Positions 11,240-21,332 of a stretch of 64,000 nucleotides of DNA are shown here, in pieces (the stretch's first letter is position 1; every line of letters starts with the position of its first letter). The notes under the pieces are model-generated. The model was not told the origin of the DNA and did no database searches. It was given only the letters and a program-made list of their open reading frames with translations. Location: contig OX485804.1 in assembly GCA_950295325.1 (NCBI GenBank), forward strand, positions 28,582,001-28,646,000, read 5' to 3'. Source of the stretch: Polytrichum commune. Its lineage: Eukaryota > Streptophyta > Polytrichopsida > Polytrichales > Polytrichaceae. The position numbers and the translations under genes are program-made.

Positions 11240-11700
11240 CCCCTCCATCCGCTCCCCGTTTCCACCCAGTCCGCGCCCGTTCCCCTCCCAGTCCGCACCC
11301 GTTCCCGCCCCCGTCCGCACTCGTTCCCCTACGTCCGCCCCCCGCGTTCCCCTCCAGTCCGCGCCGCGTTCCCCCCAGTCCACACATGTTCCCTCCCGTC
11401 CGCGCCCGTTCCCCGCCAGTCCGCACCCGTTCCCTCCCGTCCGCGCTCGTTCCCCCCCAGTCCGCACCCGTTCCCAAACGTCCGCCCCCTCGTTCCCTAC
11501 GTCTGCCCCCTCGTTCCCTACGTCCGCCCCCTCGTTCCCTACGTCCGCTCCCCTCAGTCCGCTCCCCCCCGTCCGCTCCATGTTCCCTTACGTCCGCTCC
11601 AACGTTCCTATAAGTCCGCCCCATGTTCCCCTACGTCCGCTTTAGAGTTCCCCTGCGTCCGCTCTAGCGTTCCCATACGTCCGCTCCCGAGTTCCTTTGA
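11236..11700. repeat. CCGTCCGC minisatellite 2, upstream of the RING-like cargo gene
   Basis: About 460 bp of tandem units of roughly 18-19 bp combining GTCCGC with CCCGTTCCC or TCGTTCCCTA. It is the same sequence family as arrays 1 and 3. Long frames across it on both strands are low-complexity artefacts. Confidence 0.9.
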
Positions 11701-12150
11701 ATCTGCACTTTTTAACTTTTTTTGGAAGTTTGGACATAGTCTCGGTTTTTTGGCTCTCAAAAATTCATATGAAGTCCAAAAAATGATTTCTTGGTATCCA
11801 TGGATAGGTAATGAAGTCCTCTACATGAATATGCAATAATATTTCTACTGCACATTCCCGCGTCCCCCCATCCGCACCCCATCTAACTTAGGCCCTTTGC
11901 AAATAATATATGTGACACTAAATATCATTACCGGTGTACTTATCCACACAAAACTAATGAAGGATCCCTCAAGCAACAAAGTAACCAATGTAGTATGATG
12001 ACCAATAAATTATCACCCCTATGGAGACAACGATGTACAAGTAATGACTTTATTATTGCGACGATGGTACAAATGCCTTTTATAAATCACATACATGAAC
12101 AAACCATACACGATTTAATATTCCACTTCATTCCGTCAACTTGACTTCCG

Positions 12151-12700
12151 TCATGGCAACCTCGTAGATGCTTGTGGCTTCCGTCGAGGGTCCATTTTTG
12201 GGAGAGGATTCGGTCGAAGTAAATCAACATAGCTAATCGTTCGGTCTTTCATCCGTTCCTTCAATGGTAGCCGATGAGGCGATAATCCTCTCCTCTTCCT
12301 ACAAAAAGGCAAAGTCCTTGAAGATTCTCCCGCTACCTTGACATCTTCAATGTCGATTGAAGTCTCCTCCACATCCACATCCCCGGGCTTCTCCAAAATA
12401 TCCGTACACAAATCAATCAGATCTCCACCCACGCATTGTGTGTTGTCATTCTCCACCGCATCGATCTCAAAGTTGTCCGCATATCGTCGTTGGTCCTCCT
12501 CCGCCCTCATCCTCCAAGCTTGTGTAGATTGTGAGAAGGGAGTCATGACATTCATCACGAAATCGATCCCTAGCACATCTCTCATCTCTCTCACGCTCGG
12601 TTGATGGATTGAATGGAATATCAGGTTCACCTAAATTTTCTATCTCCTCATCACATCCTAGACCCTCAAACATGTATCTCTTCTCTCCCATCCTATCCAT
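12151..12700 (-). pseudogene. Small cargo gene of unknown function (frameshifted)
   Basis: From ATG at 12700 a first frame reads MDRMGEKRYMFEGLG and on to the PFNPS region. Near 12610-12565 the coding sense appears to move to another frame, which runs to a stop at 12151. It contains MRAEEDQRRYADNFEID, an acidic stretch and a basic Pro-rich end (KMDPRRKPQ). Joined it would be roughly 180 residues. No family recognised. A TATA-like CAATATATAAG lies about 45-55 bp upstream on the minus strand (near 12750). It shares orientation with the other two cargo genes. Confidence 0.45.
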
Positions 12701-12956
12701 GATACTCTACCCTCGTTATATGTATGAGTCTAAATGCTCTACTTATATATTGAGCTCAAAGGACTTTATGAAATATACAATATTTGATGTAATCCAAGAT
12801 GTAGAGGATCCAATTCTCGTTGGTAGGATAAAGACAACACAATAGGAATAAAAAGAAAGTTGGTGAAGTCAAAAAGTTAGTTGCACTTTTTGAAAAAGTC
12901 CTCCGACACCCGCATTGGAAACCTCTTTGAAGCTTCTATATTTGATGGGTTGTCCT

Positions 12957-13247
12957 TTCATTCAACAATTCACATATTTGAGCTTCAACCTTAGTGGTTC
13001 ATATAGTTTCACAACCCACACGCATTCGAATGTCATATTAATTCAACAAAGTACATATTTGTGCTTCAACCTTTGTGGTCCATATGGTTTCATAACGCAT
13101 ATTAGGCATCCGAATGTCATCTTCATTCAACAATTCACATATTTGAGCTTCAACCTTAGTGGTTCGTATGGTTTCACAACCCACACGCATCCCCTTGCCC
13201 TTTCATTCGACAATTCACATATTTGTGCTTCAACCTTTGTGGTTCAT
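12957..13247. repeat. Tandem repeat, about 4 copies of about 80 bp
   Basis: Units share AATTCACATATTTG, GCTTCAACC, TTGTGGTYCATA and GGTTTCACAACCC, starting near 12957, 13042, 13123 and 13203. No coding role seen. Confidence 0.8.
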
Positions 13248-13276
13248 AAACCCTAAACCCCTAAACCCTAAACCCT
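13248..13276. repeat. Short telomere-like tract (CCCTAAA)n
   Basis: About four CCCTAAA-type units, one with an extra C, follow the 80-bp tandem repeat. This is the plant-type telomere unit at an interstitial position inside the hAT element. Confidence 0.7.
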
Positions 13277-14325
13277 ACGTCATTCCAAATTGCTACCACG
13301 TATGTGCCATTGTTTTGTTCTCTCACTCATATAGAAGTGTTTCCATACATGGTTTGAGGGTTTAGGTTCCCAGCTTTCCAACGAACCCACCCGCTTTTTT
13401 TTACGATGTCTACAACGAAAGTTAAACGTTCGCAAATCGCGAGGACTACTTCAAGTTGGCACAATCTCTACTTAGACATATAACTTATGGTATACATTGG
13501 GGTTTTTAGAAGGGGTCATGAACGCACGTGATTCTCAAACATAATGTAGAGTGCATCCCCCGAGTTCCTATAGGCTTCATAAATATATCTTACCAACACC
13601 TTACACAAATTAGAACATTCTAGAAAAACAAATTAATATGGTCCACATTGATATTAAACTAGGGATTTGGTGTGGGCTTAAATTTAATGTGGCCCACATT
13701 AGTGATCATTTGGGGGGGTGCACTATACTAAATCCGTATGAGTATATGTGAGTGCACAAAAGAGGTATTGATTTGAACTTTGTTGTATTATGTATTATTC
13801 TTCACAAAATTATAAGTTGTAGTTATGTAAATATATAGAATAATTCTAAAATATATACAACATCTCTACTAACTTGTATGGTAGTGTCATTAGATTTTAT
13901 AGAATAAGGTTTATTTTATTTTAGTATTGGCTTAAACTGGTACATAAAAAGAACCAACCACAAGTGAACATACGATCTTACATATCATTTGATGGTAGAC
14001 TTCAAAACAATAATTGCATTAGCTTTTATGACATGTATTACAAATCAGAGTATGGGAGGATTGAATGGAAACAGATGCTTAGGGACTTGGAAAAAGCCCC
14101 GGACGTGGCCTACCATGACATTCTTAACAAATTTGATTTGATTTGGGGGGTCAAAGGTCTTATTGTGACCCGTAGCAACTTAGTCCCTACTTGGAAGGAT
14201 AGGCCTCAAATGAGCATTATTTCTAGATTTCCACTTAGGTTGCGCTGTTTCGGCTGGGTTGGTTGTATTTTCAATTTGAATTTTCAATTTGTGCCAAAAA
14301 AAGAATAAGACATGTATTGCAAATA

Positions 14326-14913
14326 TAAGGGCCGGTTTACAATATGGCCAAACTTTGAGAGGTTCAACATTTGGACCAATGAAAATGCTGAAATGCCCAA
14401 AGTCCGTCCTCTCGGCCTTCACACTAGAGGCCGAAGTCCAAAGGACGTGGCCTCCAAAAGAGCCTAGGTGGCAACACTTTTAGGAAGTTATGGCGCCAAG
14501 AGTTCGGCCTCTCGAGCAAAGATTGGGTATAGCAAAATGCTCAACCCAAACTTCCGTCGAGAGGCCGAACTTTTTTTTCATTAAAATAATCAATCATTGA
14601 CAAGATCTTGGCCGTTAGATTGGAGGGGTTATTTTGAGCAAGGAATAAAGTGGCATGCTCCTTTGAGTTTGGACTTTGGGATTGGCCTTTGGAGGCTTCA
14701 CACTTTGGCCATCCAAGCCGAGAGGCCGTGGGAGTTCATGGCCAAAGGTTTGGACTTTGCGCTTGGCCTTTGGAGGCTTCACACTATGCCCAACTAAGGC
14801 TACCCTTACTATATTTTCTTGGCTATTTTCAGTTCATTTCTTTGAACTATCAACAAAGTTGGGCCACTCAATCGCACGGCCTCTCAACTTGGACGGCCAA
14901 GAATATGTCCAAA
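14326..14913. mobile_element. hAT-like MITE, diverged copy inside the giant hAT
   Basis: The internal part closely resembles the element at 57907-58407. Shared words include CTTCACACTAGAGGCC, GACAAGATCTTGGCCGTTA, GGCCTTTGGAGGCTTCACAC and CTCAACAAAGTTTGGCC. Ends are diverged (AAGGGCCGGTTTACAATATGG on the left). A short internal duplication of the GCCTTTGGAGGCTTCACAC part makes it longer. Confidence 0.6.
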
Positions 14914-14954
14914 CTTCCCAAAAAAAGTGATTGTGAATTATATAAATATAAATA

Positions 14955-15233
14955 TAAGCAATTGTGAAGATTCCTTGTGAGAGAATACCATTCATAAAAT
15001 TGCACACCCAATCAAAACTTTATTCAATATCAAGTTTACAAATCACGAGTGAATATGAATCAATGTAACTGGATGTGTAGTTTTTATCATCCATATTATG
15101 GTTGTATTTCATCCGTTAACGTTTATAGAGTCAAATTTACAAAGAAGGGAGTACCATTTTGTTAACTGTTAACACGTTTAACATTTATAGTGTGCAATAT
15201 GTGGGGAGTAGAAGAAAGATAACATTTAGAGAT
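14955..15233. repeat. Dispersed repeat, inverted copy of about 9120-9420
   Basis: Shares, on the opposite strand, GAGAGAATACCATTCATAAA, AGGGAGTACCATTTTGTTAA and CAATATGTGGGGAGTAGAAG with the segment inside the CACTA element. Confidence 0.7.
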
Positions 15234-15659
15234 GTTTTGGATCACGTGTACAACCGATATAACTATTGCAATATTGTGCTCAACTTTAGTTAACTAGATA
15301 TAACTATAGTTGACTACATTTTGTGGCATACCAAAATTAGAATAAATATAGGTAACTGCATTTTTTCAAGACATATCACAAACAACTATAGTTAACTTGA
15401 ACTTAGCACATGGATGTGATAACAACGATGTGAAAGAAGGATGTGGCCTCACGAGAGGCGAGAACCTTGGTTAGCCTCCCATAGACTTCTTCTCGATTAT
15501 GGAGCAAAGGCCTCATGGAGTAGTATGAACATTGCACTAAGATCCATAAACCTCATACAATATACAAGTTTTGTATGAAAAAATGATGGCTTTATTTACA
15601 TGTCCAACGGTTACAAAATTGGTATGATTCAAAATTGTTGCAAAAAAAACAAAAAAAAT
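15234..15659. other. Non-coding spacer inside the hAT
   Basis: Includes AACTATAGTTAACT-type words related to the foldback repeat at 35.3-35.7 kb. No gene seen. Confidence 0.5.
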
Positions 15660-17583
15660 CTATTTTGCAGTGTCACGGAAGCACATTGTCGGGTTAACCA
15701 TGTTGTATGGAGGGGACTTCAAAATGTTCACTACGTGTGTGATGGTTGACCTTTCCGCTGGATTGGTCTTCGTCAATGAATCCAATGCTAACTCAAACCG
15801 CATATTCAAGCCATTTGGATCACTGTTTAGCTGAAACAAGGGGGAAGTCGCATCCCTGGCATAAATCTTCTTTGCCAAAGCACCCACTAAGAAGGATTTC
15901 GATAGAAACGTGTGCCTATGTTTCCGAGCCATCCTCACCGGAGAGGTGGATGTTCCACGCTGCCCTCGTACATGGAATAATTTTGGACCAGCACAGTTGT
16001 ATTTTGCTTTGTGCTTGTTCATCTCATCCACTGAATCTTTTCCATAGTTGGAGGGTGCGTCTTCACCTCCCCAGGATGCCATGCCCCAATCACACACACC
16101 AATGTAAACCGTGTTCTCACGGTCTTGTGGGAAATGCAGCATGACATTGTTGGGATTAAGGTCATTGTGCAACACGTCATGCTTGTGCACTACATCCACA
16201 ATGCACATTAGAGCCCATGCCAAATAAGCTCGATGCCTTCGATATACAACCAACCGTTTCCGTGCTTCAAAGTTTGCCCCGGGCATGTGAAGGATTGTGC
16301 ATGCGCTCGTGGGTTTCCGGAACGCTGAAGTCATAGATCCTCATGTTTTTCAAGGAGCCTCCATTCCACCACATCGAATAGGATTCGTATGTTTTCATAT
16401 TGAAGTATTGTAGCTTGATTACTTCAGGATGATCTACTGGACACGCCAATGCTTCAACTGAACGTTCCTTTCGATTCTCCAAACTATTCGTGGCCTTCAT
16501 GGTCTTCCCAACCCACTCTATCCAGCTAGGGATGAATGATGCTCCATGAATTGCGACTCTCCGCACCACTCCGAAGGTCCCTTGGAAGATTTCCTTATCC
16601 AAGGCTTTGATCTCCGCATTCCTAGGCAACCATATGACACCCTGCCGGCCCTGAGTGGCAATGTTGTCTGCCATCTGCCTGTCAATAAAAATGGGAAGGT
16701 TGCGGGCGGATGTTCCTTTTGCTACTATTACGCCTCTTTTCCAATTCTCTAGCTTCATGTACAGCTCGGACTTCCTGCCACTACTACTTCCCTCGCTAGG
16801 ATGCACAGCATCATATGCCATTGTTGGATTGTAGATTGCTTCCACGGCTTGTTGTTCAATCCAGGTGCCCCAATCGCTCATGCCCCTAGCATCTTCAAAC
16901 TCCGCTCCAGCCGTGGCTTCCGTGAGAATAAGAATCAAATCGTTCCTCACCAAATCCAACCCCTTTGTACCATCATTGAGGTATTTTTTTTCCAAATAAA
17001 CCATGCTGTTATTTCTAAACCACTCCAACAGCACGACCCTACAATGGTTTCGAGCCTCATCGATCCGCGGGTCGCGTTTGCCTCTATTTTTCCTTTTCCT
17101 CGATTGCGAACCTGAAACCCCGAACCCCTCCTCCGTCCCTTCCGAAATTACTGGGCGTTTTTGTCCCCGTCTTTCACCATGCTCCGAACCCTGAGGTACA
17201 TCACGTGCAGGGCTCTCCGGTCTTGATGTCCGCCGTGTCGGAGATCGTGGTGGCACGGACTCTCCATGAGTGGCTGCATTTATATCGGTGGAACTGCCTG
17301 AGCTTGGTCCCCTTCCTGTTCTCCCTCTATGTCCATTGTTTCCCCGACTCCCACGTGTTCCACGGCTTCCACGTGTTTGGTTGCCTCCTGAATGGCCAAC
17401 TGCAAAGAACTCTTCGTCAAACCGAAAAGGATCTGGACGTGGGGGACGTGCTGCAGTGCTTCCACTTCCGGCCTTGCTTCCTGTACCCTCTCCAGTATGC
17501 GCAAGTGGAGTGCTTTGGAGCCAAGCACGGTGCAGCCTCGTATCCTCGTCTTGGTAAGGAGCAATGTCCTCCCCCTCCATCAT
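15660..17583 (-). pseudogene. Cargo gene: protein-kinase-like, frameshifted
   Basis: Translation starts at 17583 (MMEGEDIAPYQDED). The first 200 or so residues are Gly/Arg/Ser-rich (RGSRGTRGSRG, about 17390-17330) with a basic patch SRKRKNRGKRD. A kinase N-lobe follows: IFQGTFGVVRRV resembles the glycine loop and VGKTMKA holds the likely ATP-binding Lys. The coding sense then changes frame near 16340-16270 and the C-lobe appears: VLHNDLNPNNVMLHF (catalytic loop, HND in place of HRD) and CDWGMAS (DWG in place of DFG), ending at 15660. Asp and Asn of the loop and the metal-binding Asp are kept, so the ancestor could have been active. The frameshift makes this copy a pseudogene unless spliced. 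Substrate unknown. Confidence 0.75.
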
Positions 17584-17804
17584 GAAAAAAACCGCGTGAG
17601 TGAGTGAATGTAAAAAGGAGTGAGTGAATGTAGAAATGAGTGCGTGAATCTGGAAAAAAAATTGCGAGGGTTCCCCCACAATTTGCCCTGCCCTCCCAAA
17701 CCCCCTGAGACCCGCGCGGTGCCGCTGTCCTTGGGACGGCAACAAGGTCTCGGGTCCCTTTGTGGTGGGAGGAGAGGAAAGTGAGGGGAACTAAAACCCC
17801 ACGG

Positions 17805-17813
17805 CTTTATATA
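17805..17813 (-). promoter_or_regulatory. TATA box for the kinase-like cargo gene
   Basis: On the minus strand it reads TATATAAAG within CCTATATAAAGCC, about 225 bp upstream of the ATG at 17583 and 65 bp downstream of minisatellite 3. It is a near-ideal plant TATA sequence. Confidence 0.65.
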
Positions 17814-17878
17814 GGCAAAGGGGAGCACAATCATTATGGGATCCCGGTCGGATTTGACATGGGGCACGAAAAGGACGT

Positions 17879-18365
17879 ATGGGGAACGTGGGAACGCGGG
17901 AACGCGGGGGCGGACGGAAGGGAACGGAGCGCGGACGGGAGGGAACGGGTGCGGACTGGGGGGAATGCGGTAGGGAACGGGTGCGGACGTTAGGAAACGT
18001 GTGGGAACGTGAACGCACGGCGGGGGAACGTGGGGCGGACGTGAGGGAACTTGGGGCGGACGGAGCCCTCCGCGTTCCCCCCGTCCGCCCCCGCGTTCCC
18101 CCGTCCGCCCCCGCGTTCCCCCGTCCGCTCCAGCGTTCTCCCCCCCGTTCCCAACCCCCTTCCGCCCCACCCCCGTCCGCTCAACCCCCACCCCCGTCCG
18201 TTCCACCCCCTCCACCGTCCGCTCCACCCCCCTCCCCCGTCCGCTCCACCCCCTCCCCCGTCCGCTCCACCCCCGTCCGTCCGCCCCACCCCCGTCCGCT
18301 CCACCCCCGTCCGTCCGCCCCACCCCCGTCCGCTCCACCCCCCTCTCCCGTCCGCCCCACACCCT
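17879..18365. repeat. CCGTCCGC minisatellite 3 (inverted halves), upstream of the kinase-like gene
   Basis: From about 17879 to 18060 units read GGGAACG(N)GGGGCGGACG on the plus strand. From about 18062 to 18365 they read CCCGTCCGCTCCA, so the block is an inverted repeat of arrays around 18061. Same family as arrays 1 and 2. Confidence 0.9.
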
Positions 18366-18539
18366 CCTTAGTCATATTTTTCTACTTTGATTTTAACAGA
18401 ACCCTAAACACAATGGCAAAATGGTTTACTTGGCAAGGGAAATATGCACATCTACGTCGGCGTTTTCTGCCACATAGGACGCCACCTTGGCAAGAAGGTA
18501 AGTATTTTACCCACCCTAGTCCATTCCCCCTATGTTGAC

Positions 18540-18624
18540 CCTACGTGGACCCTATTGTGTCGTGACGGAGGGGTCCGTCACGACACGACCTGACATGACG
18601 GCACGACACCGTCATGACGTCGCG
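18540..18624. promoter_or_regulatory. Right subterminal palindromic motifs of the hAT element
   Basis: ATTGTGTCGTGACGGAGGG at about 18554-18572 also occurs next to the left end (1990-2008). CCGTCACGACA and several GACGGCACGAC words follow. They are candidate transposase-binding repeats. Confidence 0.5.
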
Positions 18625-18637
18625 ATAGACAACCCTG
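18625..18637. repeat. hAT terminal inverted repeat, right
   Basis: ATAGACAACCCTG is the exact reverse complement of 1979-1991. It is followed by the second ACTGGTTG duplication at 18638-18645. Confidence 0.95.
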
Positions 18638-18645
18638 ACTGGTTG

Positions 18646-19292
18646 ATATTGAATGTGGTTATTAGGAGATCCAATATTGGGGTTGGTATTGTATATTGGG
18701 CACGTTTGAGTGGGTCATTTTTCGGGATTCGGTATTTGTACCTTTGATATAACCAGACAATTTCGGTTTCGAAAGATTGGGTGGGCGGTTCTAGCCCATG
18801 TGTGGTGTTTTTTGCCAATTGGTATTGTTTCCATAACCACATTAGTCTAGTTTTCGGGATGGTGATGAGGTGCCTACCATTATCTTCGTATATGTGAGCG
18901 ACGTCGAATTGTATTTGGATTGTATCGGAGTTGGTTTCGATGTCATTTTCTGGGTTGCATTCATTAATAGAGATATGTGCTAGTGGAATTATTGTGGTAG
19001 GTATGACATATCTCGTGTCTCTTTGTTGTTCTATGGAGAAGTAGGCATTAGTAATGTTTGAGAAGTGTTTGTGTTGTCTTTCCGTGTAGTAATGGGTAAG
19101 TAGGACGGTGTTGTGGTTGCATGTGTTGGCATCGCAATAGGGGTATAGGTCCCTTGGGGTTTACCATTTGTTGTATGTGTGGTTATTTGTTGTAGTCCAT
19201 TGACATAGGTATGACGTGACTGTTCTTTTTATTCCGTTATGGTCGGTAGATTGTTTTTGTTTGTGATCCAGTATTTTGTATATGGGATATTG
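18646..19292 (-). pseudogene. LINE segment between RT and RNase H
   Basis: The minus-strand frame at 18842-18646 (with WLYQRYKYRIPKNDPLK and ILDLLITTFNINQS) is the direct upstream continuation of the frame at 1953, once the hAT and one ACTGGTTG are removed. Between 18842 and 19292 the coding sense is broken and I could not follow one frame throughout. Confidence 0.7.
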
Positions 19293-21330
19293 TCAAAGGT
19301 CCTTAAATATGTTGTTGGGGGGAGGGGGTAGAGGGGGGATGTGAGGGTTTGGGGGGTGTATGGGGGGAGTCGGTAGATGAGGTAGAATGTTATGGTGTCT
19401 TAGTATATATTTGTCTTTGAGGGATCTGGGTGGATGGTGTCGTTGGCATGGTGGGGGGCATTCGTGGTTACAGGGAGGTTGGCAAAATAGTTGATTAGCA
19501 ATGTTTAGTGCGCTTTGGATGAGTTTGGAGGAGGTGGAGTGATAGATTTTGAATTCATCTAGGTTCATTAGTGTGGAGCCATTAGGCATGGTAATTTGAT
19601 CTAGTGTTGTTATATTATGTATGAGCAATTTGTGTAATAGTTTAAGTGAGGTGTTGGGATTTAGCCCCTGTAGCATTTGTACTTCTTGCATCCATGCGTT
19701 TTCGAGTGGGGATGGGTATAGGAGGAAGTTGTTTATTGTACTTTTAAGGTGGACTCCGGCGTTATGCTTGAGCAGAAATAGTGTTCTAGTGATAGGTGAT
19801 CTAACACAGTGGTGGTATTTAATACGGGTAATTTTTTTAGAACCTCCGTATTTGGCAAGAATAAATTGCGTTAAGCCGGTATAAATTTTTCCAATACGGC
19901 CTTTGTTGTTAAGGGCATTTTGTAGTTGCTCTCCAATACACCTCAGATAGGCATTTTGTAGTGAAAATGCTTCAATTCCAAATAGGTTGTGGGGGAGTTG
20001 TGTAGCAATATTAGATGTGCATTTGGGTATTCCGCATATTGTTTTATGGAGTGCGATGATCTTTTTGTCAAGTTTTTTTATGACTGGTATGGAGTATGGT
20101 ACTGCATAAAAGCTATATGTTATTCCAGCGCGTATGACTGTATCAGCCATGTTGATTTTTTGTTTCATAGTGGCTGGGCATGCTACGAGGGTTTGACATT
20201 GCTTGGTTACTTTAGCTGTGGTGGTATTTATTTGTGTTTTCCACTTGAGTGATGGTGCAAGATTTATTCCTAGGTATGTGTAGGGTTCGTGTTGGTTTAG
20301 GACTGGTATAGGTTGGTTTCTATAGTTTATGTTGGTGGATTGGATTAGGGCCTTGAAGGTTGTGGGGTTAAGTTTAGATTTGTTTGGACATCTAGTTACT
20401 GTGCATTTTTGTATTCCTAGATCCATTCCTGTCCATTTGCAGAATTTGTCTAGTTTATGTAATTGTGTTTGTAGTGTCTCTAGTTTGTTGGCTATTGCTG
20501 CAAGATCGTCTGCATATGCTGCTGATGAGATTTTGATTCTAGACGTACCGAAAGTATATCCATTGTTTCCTTGTTGTAGCCATTTGAGTAGGGGCTCTAG
20601 AAATATGATGAATAAGTATGGGCTAAGGGTGTCGCCTTGTATTGTACCTCTTTGGATGTGGATTGGTAGGGTTTTTCCGAAGTGTTCGCCAGTAAATATG
20701 GTTGAAGATTGTGAGTATATGTTTCCTATGAGGTTTATTGAGTCATTGGGGTAACCCAAGTCTTTCATTATGGCTAAGAGTCTGGCGTGGTCAATGGAGC
20801 CAAAGGCGTTTTTGAAGTCAATGTAAAGAATGTATATATCTTGGTTTGTGAGTCTTGCGTCTTCAAGCGCTGCAATTAGTATTTGGATTTGTCTGGAGGT
20901 GCTTCTTTCTGCTCTGAACCCTTCTTGGCTATCGTGTAGTATTTGGTATCTTTCTCCGTATGCTGATAGGATAGAGGTTAGTGTACTTGTGTAAAGTTTA
21001 TATATGGTGTTAGCTAGTGCAATAGGTCTGTGATTTGTTAGTTGTGATGGGCTATCTTTTTTATATAATAAAACTGTTAAGCTAGTTTTCCATGATGCGG
21101 GAATTTGTTTTTGTTTATAGCAGTGCTTAAATAATAGGAAAAATAATTTGTGAAAGCGCGGAGGCATATTTTTTAGAATTGAGTTGAGAATTTTGTCTGG
21201 GCCTGGGGCTTTGTTATTACTTAGGTTTTTAAGACAGAAGTCGTAGGTTTCTTGATCAAAGTATGTGTGTAAGGGTATTTGGGGTTCTCCCCGTTTGTCA
21301 ATTATGTACCCTTCTAGGTCGTGTCATGGG
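19293..21330 (-). pseudogene. LINE reverse transcriptase
   Basis: The frame shows domain 0 (LSNNKAPGPDKILNSIL, near 21230-21180), NHRPIALANTIYKL, GFRAERSTSRQ, IDFKNAFGSIDHARL (first catalytic Asp), QRGTIQGDTLSPYLF and YAADD-type motif AYADDLAAIA (catalytic Asp pair near 20516-20505). Thumb and connection sequences follow, ending in Pro/His-rich sequence. RT copies the element RNA at a nicked target. Two stops (near 21333 and 21324) separate it from the endonuclease in the same frame, so the polyprotein is broken. The motif set is that of non-LTR elements, not LTR retrotransposons. Confidence 0.92.
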
Positions 21331-21332
21331 TA

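Larger units (their letters stand above)
1979..18637 (+). mobile_element. Giant cargo-bearing hAT transposon (16,659 bp)
   Basis: The ends are a perfect 13-bp inverted repeat, CAGGGTTGTCTAT (1979-1991 and complement at 18625-18637), flanked by a perfect 8-bp duplication. Inside are a plus-strand hAT transposase gene (2896-6093) and three minus-strand genes: coiled-coil/RING-like (10794-6793), a small unknown gene (12700-12151) and protein-kinase-like (17583-15660). Three CCGTCCGC-type minisatellites (about 2193-2650, 11236-11700, 17879-18365) lie upstream of the three long genes. Typical plant hAT elements are a few kb, so this is several times longer. It also contains a CACTA element (8652-10372) and a MITE (about 14326-14913). 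Perfect ends and duplication suggest a fairly recent insertion into an older LINE, although all four genes now have lesions. Confidence 0.92.

Noticed and set aside
10974-11839. Several 130-216-codon frames on both strands
   Set aside because: Same minisatellite artefact as at 2.1-2.7 kb (array 2).
17580-18538. 260- and 219-codon frames, opposite strands
   Set aside because: Low-complexity translation of array 3. The kinase-like gene starts at 17583 instead.
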